A DNA stretch of 64,000 bases from Halomonas sp. (GTDB lineage Bacteria; Pseudomonadota; Gammaproteobacteria; Pseudomonadales; Halomonadaceae), in NCBI RefSeq assembly GCF_029263665.1, contig NZ_JAJUFQ010000008.1, positions 1 through 64,000 of the forward strand, written 5' to 3'. This document shows positions 33,705-42,486 of this stretch, piece after piece. The position numbers and the translations under genes are program-made. The notes below the pieces were generated by a model. The model was not told where the DNA came from and made no database searches. It saw nothing but the letters and a program-made list of their open reading frames with translations. How positions within the stretch are numbered: the first letter of the stretch is position 1; each line of letters opens with the position of its first letter.

Positions 33705-35288
33705 ATGACCATGACCGACAACCAGAAGACTTATGCGCTCGATGACGACAGCGTTGTCGTGGTAATCGGGTCAGGCGCGGGTGGCGGGACCTTGGCCAAT
33801 GAATTGGCTCAGCAAGGGGTTGATGTAGTGGTTCTGGAAGCTGGCAAGCTGCACACTGCCGCTGATTTCCTTGCTGATGAGTGGGCGGCCTTCAGTCAGC
33901 TGTCCTGGCTTGATCCGCGAACCACGTCGGGTAGCTGGCGGCTGGCGAAGGATTTTCCTGACCTGCCTGCCTGGATCGTCAAGTCAGTGGGAGGAACCAC
34001 AGTGCACTGGGCGGGCGCCAGTCTGCGTTTCCAGCCTCATGAATTCCAGGCCTTGACACATTACGGTGAAGTGGAGGGGGCCGCCTTGCTTGACTGGCCC
34101 TTGAGCTATGACGATTTGGCACCCTGGTATGACCGTGCGGAACAGCGCATGGGCGTGACTCGCACCCATGGCAACAAAGGACTGCCCGGCAACAACAACT
34201 TCAAGGTGATGTACGCCGGCGCCAAGAAGCTGGGCTATTCCTGCAACACGGGTCATATGGCGATCAACAGTACAGTACGTGATGGGCGTGCTGCCTGCCA
34301 GCAGCGTGGCTTCTGCTTTCAGGGCTGCAAGATGCAGGCAAAATGGTCGACGCTCTACACCGAGTTGCCCGCAGGTATCGCTACCGGCCATATGGAATTG
34401 CGTCCTGAATCGCATGTGGCACGCATCGAGCACGATGACCAGGGAAAGGTCAATGCGGTGGTCTATTTTGATGCCGAGGGCAATGAGCAGCGCCAACGGG
34501 CGAGAGTGGTTGCAGTCGCAGGGAATTCCATCGAAACGCCCAGGCTGCTGCTCAATTCTGCCAGCGATCGATTCCCCGATGGTCTAGCCAATGGTGCCGG
34601 GCATGTCGGTCGGCATTACATGCGTCATACGACTGGCTCAGTGTTCGCGACCTTCGAAGAACCTGTTCACATGTACCGTGGGACGACCATGGCCGGTATC
34701 ATCTCCGATGAAGCACGTCATGACCGTGAGCGTGGCTTTGTCGGTGGCTACGAAATGGAAACAATATCACTGGGCCTGCCTTTCATGGCGGCCTTTCTCG
34801 ACCCTGGTGCCTGGGGGCCGGACTTTACAGGTGCCCTCGATCAATATGAGCACATGGCTGGCATGTGGTTGGTGGGGGAGGACATGCCCCAAGCGACCAA
34901 CCGCATCACACTCAACCGGGACGTCGTGGATCGGTTCGGCCTGCCGGTCGCCAACGTGCACTATGACGACCACGATAACGACATCGCCATGCGCCAATAT
35001 GCCTATGCCCAGGGACGAGCGCTCTATGAGTCGGTTGGTGCTCAGGATATCTATGAGGTACCACCCTACCCATCGACGCACAATATGGGGACTTGTCGCA
35101 TGAGCGAGCGCCCGGAGGATGGTGTCTGCAACGACCATGGGCAGAGTCATGAGATCACCAATCTGTTCATTTCCGATGGCAGCCAGTTCACCACCTCCGC
35201 AGCCGAGAACCCGACGCTGACCATCGTTTCCCTGGCATTGCGCCAGGCGGAGTTCATTGGCCAGCAGATGCGCGAAGGCGCCATTTGA
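33705..35288 (+). CDS. GMC-family FAD dehydrogenase large subunit with three-cysteine cluster motif
   Basis: A 527-residue flavoprotein. The FAD-binding GSGAGGG is at 22-28 with Glu45 ending the second strand. Cys198, Cys204 and Cys208 (C-x5-C-x3-C in CQQRGFCFQGC) have the spacing I recall for the [3Fe-4S] cluster of bacterial FAD-dependent glucose dehydrogenase. The catalytic His is in YPSTHNMGTCR and the Asn in SAAENPTLT. There is no signal peptide, as expected if carried out by the Tat subunit upstream. It should oxidise a sugar, polyol or aldonate in the periplasm. No cytochrome c subunit is encoded nearby, so the electron acceptor is unresolved. ATG 33705 follows a GAGGAGAGG site. Confidence 0.88.
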   Translation: MTMTDNQKTYALDDDSVVVVIGSGAGGGTLANELAQQGVDVVVLEAGKLHTAADFLADEWAAFSQLSWLDPRTTSGSWRLAKDFPDLPAWIVKSVGGTTVHWAGASLRFQPHEFQALTHYGEVEGAALLDWPLSYDDLAPWYDRAEQRMGVTRTHGNKGLPGNNNFKVMYAGAKKLGYSCNTGHMAINSTVRDGRAACQQRGFCFQGCKMQAKWSTLYTELPAGIATGHMELRPESHVARIEHDDQGKVNAVVYFDAEGNEQRQRARVVAVAGNSIETPRLLLNSASDRFPDGLANGAGHVGRHYMRHTTGSVFATFEEPVHMYRGTTMAGIISDEARHDRERGFVGGYEMETISLGLPFMAAFLDPGAWGPDFTGALDQYEHMAGMWLVGEDMPQATNRITLNRDVVDRFGLPVANVHYDDHDNDIAMRQYAYAQGRALYESVGAQDIYEVPPYPSTHNMGTCRMSERPEDGVCNDHGQSHEITNLFISDGSQFTTSAAENPTLTIVSLALRQAEFIGQQMREGAI

Positions 35289-35350
35289 TCGACTCCGTCA
35301 GGTGTGTCTGGCGGTCAAGGTCTTCTTCACATCATTAAAAGGAGTATTTC

Positions 35351-35887
35351 ATGAGCGACCACATCCAGGGGGAAGCACATCCCGGTGTTGAAGCGGCTCC
35401 CGCCCAGACGCGTGGCTTTCGCCTCAACCACTGCATGTTGCGAGTCAAGGATCCCGAGGTATCGTTGCGCTTCTACTCACGCGTCTTCGGCATGAGTGTA
35501 TTGCGACGCCTGGATTTCGAGGAGATGCAGTTTTCGCTGTACTTCCTTGGCGACCTTGAAGACAGGGAGGTACCAGCGGAGGCAACGGAGCGAACGGTGT
35601 GGACCTTCCAGCAGCGTGGCCTGCTGGAACTGACGCACAACTGGGGCACGGAGAACGAAGAAGGGCGGATCTACCATGATGGTAACGCCGAGCCTCAGGG
35701 GTTTGGGCATATCTGTTTCAATGTGCCGGATCTGGAAGCGGCAGTGGCATGGTTCGATACTAATGAGGTCGAATTCATCAAGCGTCCGGACCAGGGCAAG
35801 ATGAAGAATGTCGTCTTCGTCAAGGATCCGGATGGTTACTGGATCGAGGTAGTGCAGAGTGATTTGATCGGTGATATCGGCAGTTGA
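35351..35887 (+). CDS. gloA: Glyoxalase I (lactoylglutathione lyase)
   Basis: A 178-residue glyoxalase I of the longer, human-like form. Metal ligands are His27 (LNHCMLRVKD), Glu93 (LLELTHNWGTE), His120 (GFGHICFNV) and Glu166 (GYWIEVVQ). It converts the methylglyoxal-glutathione hemithioacetal to S-lactoylglutathione. The 20-residue N-terminal extension and the RTVWTFQQRG insert are typical of the Zn-dependent branch rather than the short Ni form of E. coli. It sits 62 bases after the dehydrogenase gene on the same strand, with AGGAG upstream. Co-transcription with the dehydrogenase is possible. Confidence 0.93.
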   Translation: MSDHIQGEAHPGVEAAPAQTRGFRLNHCMLRVKDPEVSLRFYSRVFGMSVLRRLDFEEMQFSLYFLGDLEDREVPAEATERTVWTFQQRGLLELTHNWGTENEEGRIYHDGNAEPQGFGHICFNVPDLEAAVAWFDTNEVEFIKRPDQGKMKNVVFVKDPDGYWIEVVQSDLIGDIGS

Positions 35888-35914
35888 AGGGTGATGGGAT
35901 CGACATGATGATGC

Positions 35915-36832
35915 TCAAGGCCGTGGCAAGCAGTGAGGCAGGCTATCACGCAGGCTGCGCGGTTTGATGCCCAGGTCGGCAAAGGTACCGACACCTTCGC
36001 CGACCAGGTTGTCTTCGCTGATCAGCCATAGCATGTCCCGGGTCAAGGGAGGCGAGGGCAAGCCTGACATCGCTCTGGCCAAGGTATGCCAGAACATCAT
36101 GGGAACGGGGGCCAGGCGCGGTTCCCGTTGCAGGTGGCGAGCGACCTGCAGGATCAGTTCCCGATAGGTGAACGCGTCTGGGCCGCCGAACTCGAACAAC
36201 ATGCGTGGTGTATCGGAGCGACAAACCAGGCGCGCCACCGCCCCGGCCAGATCACCTAGATGCAATGGCTGCAAACGGCTCTGTCCCTGCCCGAACAGCG
36301 GTACCACCGGTAACCTCGCCAGGCGAGCGATACCTGGCAGAAAACCTCCATGCTCGGCATAGAGCGCGCTGGGACGCAAGATAATGGCTCGGGCCATTTC
36401 TGCCATCACGGCCTGCTCCCCTTCGGCCCTGGCACGAATATAGGGCGATGGCGAGTCTTGACGTACCCCGATTCCCGACATTAGGAAATACTGCTCGACT
36501 CCTGCTTGCCTGGCCAGGTAAGCCAGGCGTGAAGCCCCCTCGACATGCACATCATGGAAGTGGATGTCTTTTCCTTCCGTATAAAGGCTTACTACATTGA
36601 TGACGGCACGGGCGCCCTCAAGAGCAGGCTTGAGGCTTTCGGCATCGCCAATGTCAGCCTTCCGCACTTCCAGTGGATCTCCTGGCTCCAGCTCTCCGGG
36701 CAACACATCTTCGGCGGTAGATACATGGCGTGCAACGACGCGCACGTGCTGGCCACTGTAGAACAGCTCTCTGACGATGGCGCGGCCAACGAAGCCTGTA
36801 CCACCGATCACGACGATGGGGCGGGTATCCAA
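35915..36832 (-). CDS. Atypical extended SDR, complex I NDUFA9-like NAD(P)-binding protein
   Basis: A 305-residue Rossmann-fold protein. The N-terminal VVIGGTGFVGRAIVREL is the dinucleotide loop, followed by RADIGDAESLKPALEG and a degenerate active site (MSGIGVRQDSPSPYIRARAEGE in place of a clean YxxxK). This matches bacterial proteins related to the NDUFA9 accessory subunit of respiratory complex I and to quinone-metabolism proteins. The precise role in bacteria is not established. The gene is convergent with gloA (27-base gap) and divergent from the DgoR-like regulator. Confidence 0.82.
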   Translation of the reverse strand: MDTRPIVVIGGTGFVGRAIVRELFYSGQHVRVVARHVSTAEDVLPGELEPGDPLEVRKADIGDAESLKPALEGARAVINVVSLYTEGKDIHFHDVHVEGASRLAYLARQAGVEQYFLMSGIGVRQDSPSPYIRARAEGEQAVMAEMARAIILRPSALYAEHGGFLPGIARLARLPVVPLFGQGQSRLQPLHLGDLAGAVARLVCRSDTPRMLFEFGGPDAFTYRELILQVARHLQREPRLAPVPMMFWHTLARAMSGLPSPPLTRDMLWLISEDNLVGEGVGTFADLGIKPRSLRDSLPHCLPRP

Positions 36833-36940
36833 GGGTATCCATCCTCCACTTTGCAGATCACCAAAATAGCCTTGTCAGCCAGTGACTTCCATACCAAGGA
36901 CTAAAGTCTAAAGGAATTCAGGTTCATTTTTGTTGATGCT

Positions 36941-36972
36941 ATGTCCGACATAAAGAGAATCCCGTCGGACAT
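36941..36972. promoter_or_regulatory. Candidate GntR auto-operator overlapping the regulator start
   Basis: ATGTCCGACAT (36941-36951) is an 11-base palindrome with the GT-N3-AC core of FadR-type GntR operators. An inverted copy of its first nine bases, GTCGGACAT, lies at 36964-36972. The first palindrome contains the annotated start codon. Later in-frame ATGs at 36971 and 36977 would place much of it in the leader. Confidence 0.5.
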
Positions 36973-37789
36973 GAATATGACAGTGTCTTCCCCAAAGCGT
37001 CGCATACGCCCTGATATCGCCGATGCCCTGGCCGAGTCGATTTTCAATGGTGACTACTCACCGGGAGATTTCCTGCCTCGGGAGGTAGACCTGTGCGAGC
37101 GTTTCGAGGTCAGTCGCTCCACTGTGCGAAGTGCATTGCAGACTCTGGTAGCGACGGGGTTGATTACCCGAATTTCTGGGCAAGGGTCGCGCGTTCAACC
37201 ACTCGAGAAGTGGCATCTGCTGGACCCTCGCGTAAGTGGATGGCTGGCCAGCTATGCAAAACCGAACCCGGCCATTCAGCGTGAGGTATTCAGCTTTCGC
37301 GCCGCAGTGGAGCCTTATGTTGCCCGCTTGGCAGCAGAGCATGCGACTGCGGTGGATCTGCTGGCGATCGAGACAGCGTACGAAGGCATGATCAAGGCGC
37401 TGGAGAATGAAGATCGCTGTTACGCAGGGAAGACCCATGATGAATACGACGTGGCTTTTCATGAAGCCATATTTACAGCTTCGCACAATCTGGTCTGGGC
37501 TCAGATCAGTCACGTGCTCAAGCCCGCAATTGCGCTTGTGGTAGAGCGCTCCAACCAGTCTGCCAAGCGCTTGAGTGACAGCATGGAACGCCACCGTCGA
37601 GTGATGGAGGCGATCCGCCTGAGGCAACCGCAAGCGGCGGCAGAGGCTGCATTAGCGGTGTTGCAACGTACAGGGCAGGACCTGGGTCTCGAGGGTCTGC
37701 TGCGCCATATACCTGCTATCGAGACGACCTTCGATTGCAACAATGACCTATACAACAACGACCTTGTTACACGCGTACAAGAAGGATGA
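36941..37789 (+). CDS. dgoR: GntR-family (FadR/FCD) regulator, DgoR-like
   Basis: A 282-residue regulator. The winged helix at about 22-88 contains LPREVDLCERFEVSRSTVRSALQTLVATGLI, followed by RVQPLEKWHLLDPRVSGWLA, a segment typical of galactonate regulator DgoR. The FCD domain ends with metal-site histidines (DVAFHEAIF, ERHRRVMEAI). It is directly upstream of TRAP, dgoA and dgoK genes, so it most likely represses them until D-galactonate or its keto-deoxy product accumulates. The start is uncertain: the ATG at 36941 lacks a good ribosome site, and 36971 or 36977 remain possible. The symbol rests on context as well as sequence. Confidence 0.85.
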   Translation: MSDIKRIPSDMNMTVSSPKRRIRPDIADALAESIFNGDYSPGDFLPREVDLCERFEVSRSTVRSALQTLVATGLITRISGQGSRVQPLEKWHLLDPRVSGWLASYAKPNPAIQREVFSFRAAVEPYVARLAAEHATAVDLLAIETAYEGMIKALENEDRCYAGKTHDEYDVAFHEAIFTASHNLVWAQISHVLKPAIALVVERSNQSAKRLSDSMERHRRVMEAIRLRQPQAAAEAALAVLQRTGQDLGLEGLLRHIPAIETTFDCNNDLYNNDLVTRVQEG

Positions 37790-37796
37790 CCAGCTC

Positions 37797-38870
37797 ATGA
37801 TGGCTAGCACCAAGCTCAAGACACTATCCAGTCTCAAGCTCCAGACCAGTCTCAAGCCCCTCTCCAAACTCAAGGTTCTTTCCGCGGCGATTCTCGCCGT
37901 CATGGCCAGTTCTGCTCATGCTGCCGAGTATGAGTGGACATTCCAGACTTCCGAAACGGCTGGTGAGCCGCAGTTCGAGATCAAGAAGGAGTGGGCCCAG
38001 AAAGTCAACGAGTTGTCCGATGGCCGCATTACCATCGAGATCCTGCCGGTCAATGCCGTGGTCCAGGCCAACCAGACGCTGCAGGCAGTACAGTCCGGTA
38101 TTCTTCAAGGCCACTTGACGGATCCCAGCTACTTTACCGGCCAGAACCCTGCCTTCGGCATGATGGGCAACCTGGTAGGGGCCTGGAGCGATCCCAACGA
38201 TTTTCTTGATTACATGAACAACGGCGGTGGTGAAGACCTTTACAACAAGCTGGTCGAGCCCTATGGCCTGCACTTGATCGGTGCCGGGGCAACGGGGCTG
38301 GAATCCTTGCCATCCACCAAGCCAGTGCGTTCCATCGACGACCTGAAAGGTCTCAAGATCCGCGCTCCGGAGGGCATGGTCTACAACATCTTCGAGGCAG
38401 CAGGTGCGACACCGGTCAATCTGCCGGGCTCCGAAGTCTATACCGGGCTGGAGAAGGGAGTGATCGATGCTGCCGATTACACCGTCTTTGCCACCAATCA
38501 GGCTCAGGGGCTGCACAAGTTCGCACCTTATCCGCTGTATCCGGGTTTCCACTCCCTGCCAATGGTAGCCGTGTCCTTGAACAAGGACATCTGGGACGGC
38601 CTGCCCGATGACCTCAAGTCCATGCTGGAAACGTCCGTAGATGAAATGGCCGTCGAGATGGTGGCCAAGCTCAAGGAACTGGACCAGGCCGCTGTAGAAG
38701 AGGCGAAGCAGGATCCGGATATCGAAATCATCGACCTACCGGCGGAAGAGCTCGTCAAGTTCCGCAACATCGCTAAGGATGAGTGGGCCGAATGGGCCAA
38801 GCGTAACGAGATTACCCAGGAATACTACGATTCCGTGGTGGCTTATCTCGAAGAGCACGATTTGCTGTAA
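37797..38870 (+). CDS. TRAP solute-binding protein of the galactonate cluster
   Basis: A 357-residue periplasmic DctP-family protein. The signal peptide has an unusually long, Lys/Leu-rich n-region built from an 18-bp DNA repeat, then LSAAILAVMASSAHA-AEYEW. The mature protein has SDGRITIEILPVNAVV, DDLKGLKIRAPEG with the conserved arginine, and GSEVYTGLEKGVIDAADY in place of the usual VDGQENP, marking a different subfamily from the three binding proteins at the left end. It starts seven bases after the regulator stop. Substrate by context is D-galactonate or another aldonate. Confidence 0.9.
   Translation: MMASTKLKTLSSLKLQTSLKPLSKLKVLSAAILAVMASSAHAAEYEWTFQTSETAGEPQFEIKKEWAQKVNELSDGRITIEILPVNAVVQANQTLQAVQSGILQGHLTDPSYFTGQNPAFGMMGNLVGAWSDPNDFLDYMNNGGGEDLYNKLVEPYGLHLIGAGATGLESLPSTKPVRSIDDLKGLKIRAPEGMVYNIFEAAGATPVNLPGSEVYTGLEKGVIDAADYTVFATNQAQGLHKFAPYPLYPGFHSLPMVAVSLNKDIWDGLPDDLKSMLETSVDEMAVEMVAKLKELDQAAVEEAKQDPDIEIIDLPAEELVKFRNIAKDEWAEWAKRNEITQEYYDSVVAYLEEHDLL
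37812..37883. repeat. Four 18-bp repeats in the signal-peptide n-region
   Basis: Units at 37812-37829, 37830-37847, 37848-37865 and 37866-37883 share the core CTCAAG at the same place and encode hexapeptides KLKTLS, SLKLQT, SLKPLS and KLKVLS. Copy-number change would lengthen or shorten the signal peptide in frame. Confidence 0.8.
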
Positions 38871-38945
38871 GTCGGTAAATCATCCCTGAGAGGGCGGTGC
38901 CGACGCGCCGCCCACGTATTTCTCCTGTCATATCGAGGATGTCGC

Positions 38946-39551
38946 ATGAGTGACGCGACTCGTGAGCCGCACGAGGGTTCCGTGCCCAGCGGCGACAAGC
39001 TACCCGAACACGGCCCAGACCCCGTCCGCAGCGCGTTTGACCGTGTCATTGTCAAGGCTGCCCGCGGGGCAGCATGGCTAGTCTTTCTGGCCATGGCGAT
39101 CAGTGTCTATGAAGTCTTCATGCGCTATGGCTTTGACTCACCCACTTCCTGGGTTCACGAAACCGTGGTCATGCTGGTGGCTGTGAGCTTCTGTCTCGGC
39201 GGGCCGGCAGCGCTGGCGTCCAATCGCCATATCCGCGTCAAGGTGCTGTATGACTCGGTGGGGCCACGCTTTCGCTTGTGGCTGGACCGCTTCAATGACT
39301 TGGTCACCTTCGGCTTCTGTCTGGGGATGAGCTATGCCGGCTATGTGATGTTCTGGGGCGCTAGCCACAATCCTCTCGGGGAGTGGCAGCTGGAGCGCTC
39401 TGGGACCTCCTGGAATCCGCCTTTTCCAGCATTGGTAAAGGGGATGATTCTGCTGGCGCTGGCCATCATGTGTATTCAGTCACTGATCCATCTGGTGCAG
39501 TCGATCAAAGGCAAGCCAGCTCCTCAACCCCACGATGAAGGAGCCGCCTGA
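38946..39551 (+). CDS. TRAP transporter small membrane subunit (DctQ), galactonate cluster
   Basis: A 201-residue DctQ protein. A hydrophilic N-terminus of about 35 residues precedes four membrane segments (AAWLVFLAMAISVYEVFMRYGFD first). The typical RYGF and SNRHIRVKVLYD loop with a conserved histidine are present. It lies 75 bases after the binding-protein gene and its stop overlaps the DctM start by one base (TGATG). Confidence 0.88.
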   Translation: MSDATREPHEGSVPSGDKLPEHGPDPVRSAFDRVIVKAARGAAWLVFLAMAISVYEVFMRYGFDSPTSWVHETVVMLVAVSFCLGGPAALASNRHIRVKVLYDSVGPRFRLWLDRFNDLVTFGFCLGMSYAGYVMFWGASHNPLGEWQLERSGTSWNPPFPALVKGMILLALAIMCIQSLIHLVQSIKGKPAPQPHDEGAA

Positions 39552-40852
39552 TGGATATCGCAGACGGAACGATATTGATGGTTGGGGCCATCTTTGCATT
39601 GCTGGTTACCGGCCTGCCACTGGCCTTTATTACGGGGCTCATCGCCCTGGCGTTCACCTTCGGTTGGTTTGGTCCCATGGCACTGCCTCTGGTCACCAGC
39701 CGGGTCTATGGGTTCGTCACGGAATATTCTCTGGTGGCGGTGCCGATGTTTGTGTTGATGGCATCGCTACTTGATCGCTCGGGAATCGCCAAGGATCTGT
39801 TCAATGCCATGCGGGTATTCGCTGGCCGACTTCCTGGTGGCGTGGCGGTACAGACCATCGTGGTGGCGTTTTTCCTGGCGGCATTGTCCGGCATCATCGG
39901 TGGCGAGATCGTTCTGCTCGGCATCCTGGCATTGCCGCAGATGCTGCGCCTTGGCTATGACAAGCATCTGTCCATTGGCGTGGTGTGTGCCGGTGGCGCC
40001 CTGGGAACCATGATGCCGCCGTCGATTGTACTGATCATCTATGGTCTGATTGCCAGTCAGTCCATTGCTGATCTGTTCACGGCGGCAGTGACACCAGCCG
40101 TGGTTCTGATGCTGTCGTATATCGGCTATGTCCTGGTTCGTTGTCTGAGGAATCCACAGCTTGGTCCGCCCATGAGCGAGGCAGATCGCAATGATGGCTT
40201 TTCCAGCAAGCGCCAGGCGATCAGGGCCATTGTCGTGCCTGGACTGATTGCTGGCCTGGTGCTGGGCTCCATCTATGGTGGCGTGGCATCAGTGACGGAA
40301 GCCGCTGCCATGGGGGTGTTCGGTGTACTGCTGGCCGTCGTCCTGCGTGGTGAGTTCTCGTTCAAGACCATGCATGAGAGCCTGTCCCAGACCTTGGTGA
40401 CTTGCGGTATGATCATCTGGATTGGTATAGGGGCCGCCGCTCTGGTGGGAGTCTACAACCTGATGGGTGGTAACCGCTTTATCAACGGCATGATCATGGG
40501 CCTGGATGTACCGCCCATCGCGATCATTCTGGTGATGATGGCGATATTGCTGGTGCTGGGCATGTTCCTTGACTGGATCGGCGTTGCCATGCTGACCCTG
40601 CCGATTTTCGTACCTATCGTCGAGCAACTGGGTTACAGCCCGATCTGGTTCGGTATCCTGTTTGCCGTCAACATGCAGGTTTCCTTCCTGTCCCCACCCT
40701 TTGGTCCTGCGGCCTTTTATCTCAAGGGTGTGGCACCACCGGGCATCAGCCTCAAGGACATCTTTGTCTCTCTACTGCCTTTCATTGCCCTGCAACTGTG
40801 TGTTCTCGCCGCCCTGTTATTGTGGCCGAACATGGCAATGTGGCTGGTGTAA
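39551..40852 (+). CDS. TRAP transporter large membrane subunit (DctM), galactonate cluster
   Basis: A 433-residue DctM protein with about a dozen helices. It contains LSGIIGGEIVLLGILALPQML, MPPSIVLIIYGLIASQS and VSFLSPPFGPAAFYLKGVAP. The SPPFG form of the C-terminal motif and the lack of SGSAVAD place it in a different DctM branch from the two at the left end of the window. It forms the transport channel with the upstream DctQ. The dgoA gene follows after 32 bases. Confidence 0.92.
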   Translation: MDIADGTILMVGAIFALLVTGLPLAFITGLIALAFTFGWFGPMALPLVTSRVYGFVTEYSLVAVPMFVLMASLLDRSGIAKDLFNAMRVFAGRLPGGVAVQTIVVAFFLAALSGIIGGEIVLLGILALPQMLRLGYDKHLSIGVVCAGGALGTMMPPSIVLIIYGLIASQSIADLFTAAVTPAVVLMLSYIGYVLVRCLRNPQLGPPMSEADRNDGFSSKRQAIRAIVVPGLIAGLVLGSIYGGVASVTEAAAMGVFGVLLAVVLRGEFSFKTMHESLSQTLVTCGMIIWIGIGAAALVGVYNLMGGNRFINGMIMGLDVPPIAIILVMMAILLVLGMFLDWIGVAMLTLPIFVPIVEQLGYSPIWFGILFAVNMQVSFLSPPFGPAAFYLKGVAPPGISLKDIFVSLLPFIALQLCVLAALLLWPNMAMWLV

Positions 40853-40884
40853 CGACGATATAAGCCAAGCAACGAGGAGTTTCG

Positions 40885-41538
40885 ATGAACGACAACCAGC
40901 GCAAGATTCTGGACAAGGCCCTGGAGGAGCTGCCACTGGTAGCCATCCTGCGTGGCATTACACCGGATGAGGTGGAAGGTGTATGCGATGCTTTGGTGAG
41001 TGCCGGCTTTCGTCTGATCGAGATTCCGCTCAATTCTCCAGAACCTTGGGTCAGTATCGAGCGAGCAGTGGCTCACTGTCCTGATGATGTCCTGATTGGA
41101 GCAGGGACCGTGCTGGAGGAGGGAGACACTCTGCGTCTGGCCCAACTGGGGGCTCCGCTGATGATCACTCCCAACACGGATCCCGCACTGGTCAGTCTGG
41201 GCGCTGAGCGTGGCCTGGCACCGATGATCGGCTGCATGACACCAACCGAAGCACTGGCGGCTGCCAAGGCTGGCGCCAGTGCATTGAAACTGTTCCCTGC
41301 GGCCCGCCTCGGAACTGCCTATTACAAGGACATCAGTGCCATCCTGCCCAGAGGGTTGCCGGTGTTGGCAGTCGGTGGCATCGACAAGAGCAACATGGCG
41401 GAATGGCATGCGGCTGGTATCAGTGGCTTCGGCTACGGCAGCAACCTCTACAAACCAGGCCGCAGTGCTGCTGAAGTAGAAGTGGCAGCTAAAGAGCTGG
41501 TGGCTGAGTGGATGCGCTTGCAGGAGGCGAGGGCATGA
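40885..41538 (+). CDS. dgoA: 2-dehydro-3-deoxy-6-phosphogalactonate aldolase
   Basis: A 217-residue KDPG/KDPGal aldolase. The Schiff-base Lys135 is in ALKLFPAA, the acid/base Glu46 in LIEIPLNSP and Arg23 in AILRGI. EIPLNSP is the galactonate-pathway form (KDPG aldolases usually have EVTLRT). It splits 2-keto-3-deoxy-6-phosphogalactonate to pyruvate and glyceraldehyde 3-phosphate. Its stop overlaps the dgoK start by four bases. It belongs to the DgoR-TRAP-DgoA-DgoK set. Confidence 0.93.
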   Translation: MNDNQRKILDKALEELPLVAILRGITPDEVEGVCDALVSAGFRLIEIPLNSPEPWVSIERAVAHCPDDVLIGAGTVLEEGDTLRLAQLGAPLMITPNTDPALVSLGAERGLAPMIGCMTPTEALAAAKAGASALKLFPAARLGTAYYKDISAILPRGLPVLAVGGIDKSNMAEWHAAGISGFGYGSNLYKPGRSAAEVEVAAKELVAEWMRLQEARA

Positions 41539-42461
41539 GTGAACGCCTGATCGCCATTGATTGGGGGACAAGCAACTTTCGCGCCTTTCTGGTCGATCGT
41601 GCGAGTGGTGAGTGTCTCGACAGTCGCCGCTCTGATGCGGGGCTACGTTCTCTGACCAGTGCTGAGTTTCCGCACTATTGTGACGCTCAGGTGGGGGATT
41701 GGCGCCAGGGAGGAAAAGTGCCTGTGTATCTGGCCGGCATGGTAGGGTCTGCCAGAGGATGGAGTGAGGCGCCTCAGTTGGATGTACCGGCCAGTGCCGA
41801 GGATCTGGCAGCCAATGTCGTTGCAGCTCCTGGTCTGGACAATGCCTGGATCGTGCCCGGACTCAAGGAAGTGCGTCATGATCACGTGGATGTCATGCGG
41901 GGCGAAGAGATCCAGGCATTCGGAGCTCTGGCGCTGGTAGCGGCGCAGAGTGCGATCTGTTGCCTGCCGGGTACCCATAGCAAATGGGCAAGAATGGTCA
42001 ACGGACGTTTGGTGGAATTCACCACGGCGATGACCGGAGAACTATTCCATGCCGTGCGTTTTCATACCCTGCCTGGAGAGCCTGCTCGGGAAGATTCTTC
42101 CCACGATACTGACGCGTTCGCTCAAGGTTTGGCCGCTGCTGCACATCCTTCTGGTGTGCTACATGCTTTATTCGAAGGCCGCAGTCGACACCTTTATGCT
42201 GGCCTTGAGGCTTGCCAAGTGAGTAGCTTTCTGTCGGGCGTGCTGATCGGGGCAGAAGTGCTGGCGCAAAAGTACCATATGCTGAAAGGGGATGATGTGG
42301 AGCGCGATGAAGCAGAAATCCTGCTGATTGGTTCCACGAGTTTAAATCCACTCTATCGTCAAGCTCTGGAGACTCAGGGTATCAAAGTGAGAGAGATCGA
42401 TAGTGATAGCGCCACTTTGGCAGGACTATTGGCCTTGGCTGGTCGTCATGACGCACGGTGA
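41535..42461 (+). CDS. dgoK: 2-dehydro-3-deoxygalactonokinase
   Basis: A 308-residue sugar kinase. It begins MSERLIAIDWGTSNFRAFLVD, the phosphate-1 loop of the DgoK family. It also has GMVGSARGW, CCLPGTHSKWARM, and the TGELFHAVRFHTLPG and GLEACQVSSFLSGVLIGAEV segments. It phosphorylates 2-keto-3-deoxygalactonate at C6 for DgoA. Translation is coupled to dgoA (ATGA overlap). No galactonate dehydratase (DgoD) is encoded beside it. Confidence 0.93.
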   Translation: MSERLIAIDWGTSNFRAFLVDRASGECLDSRRSDAGLRSLTSAEFPHYCDAQVGDWRQGGKVPVYLAGMVGSARGWSEAPQLDVPASAEDLAANVVAAPGLDNAWIVPGLKEVRHDHVDVMRGEEIQAFGALALVAAQSAICCLPGTHSKWARMVNGRLVEFTTAMTGELFHAVRFHTLPGEPAREDSSHDTDAFAQGLAAAAHPSGVLHALFEGRSRHLYAGLEACQVSSFLSGVLIGAEVLAQKYHMLKGDDVERDEAEILLIGSTSLNPLYRQALETQGIKVREIDSDSATLAGLLALAGRHDAR

Positions 42462-42486
42462 CGTTGTGTGCCAATGAATAGTACAA

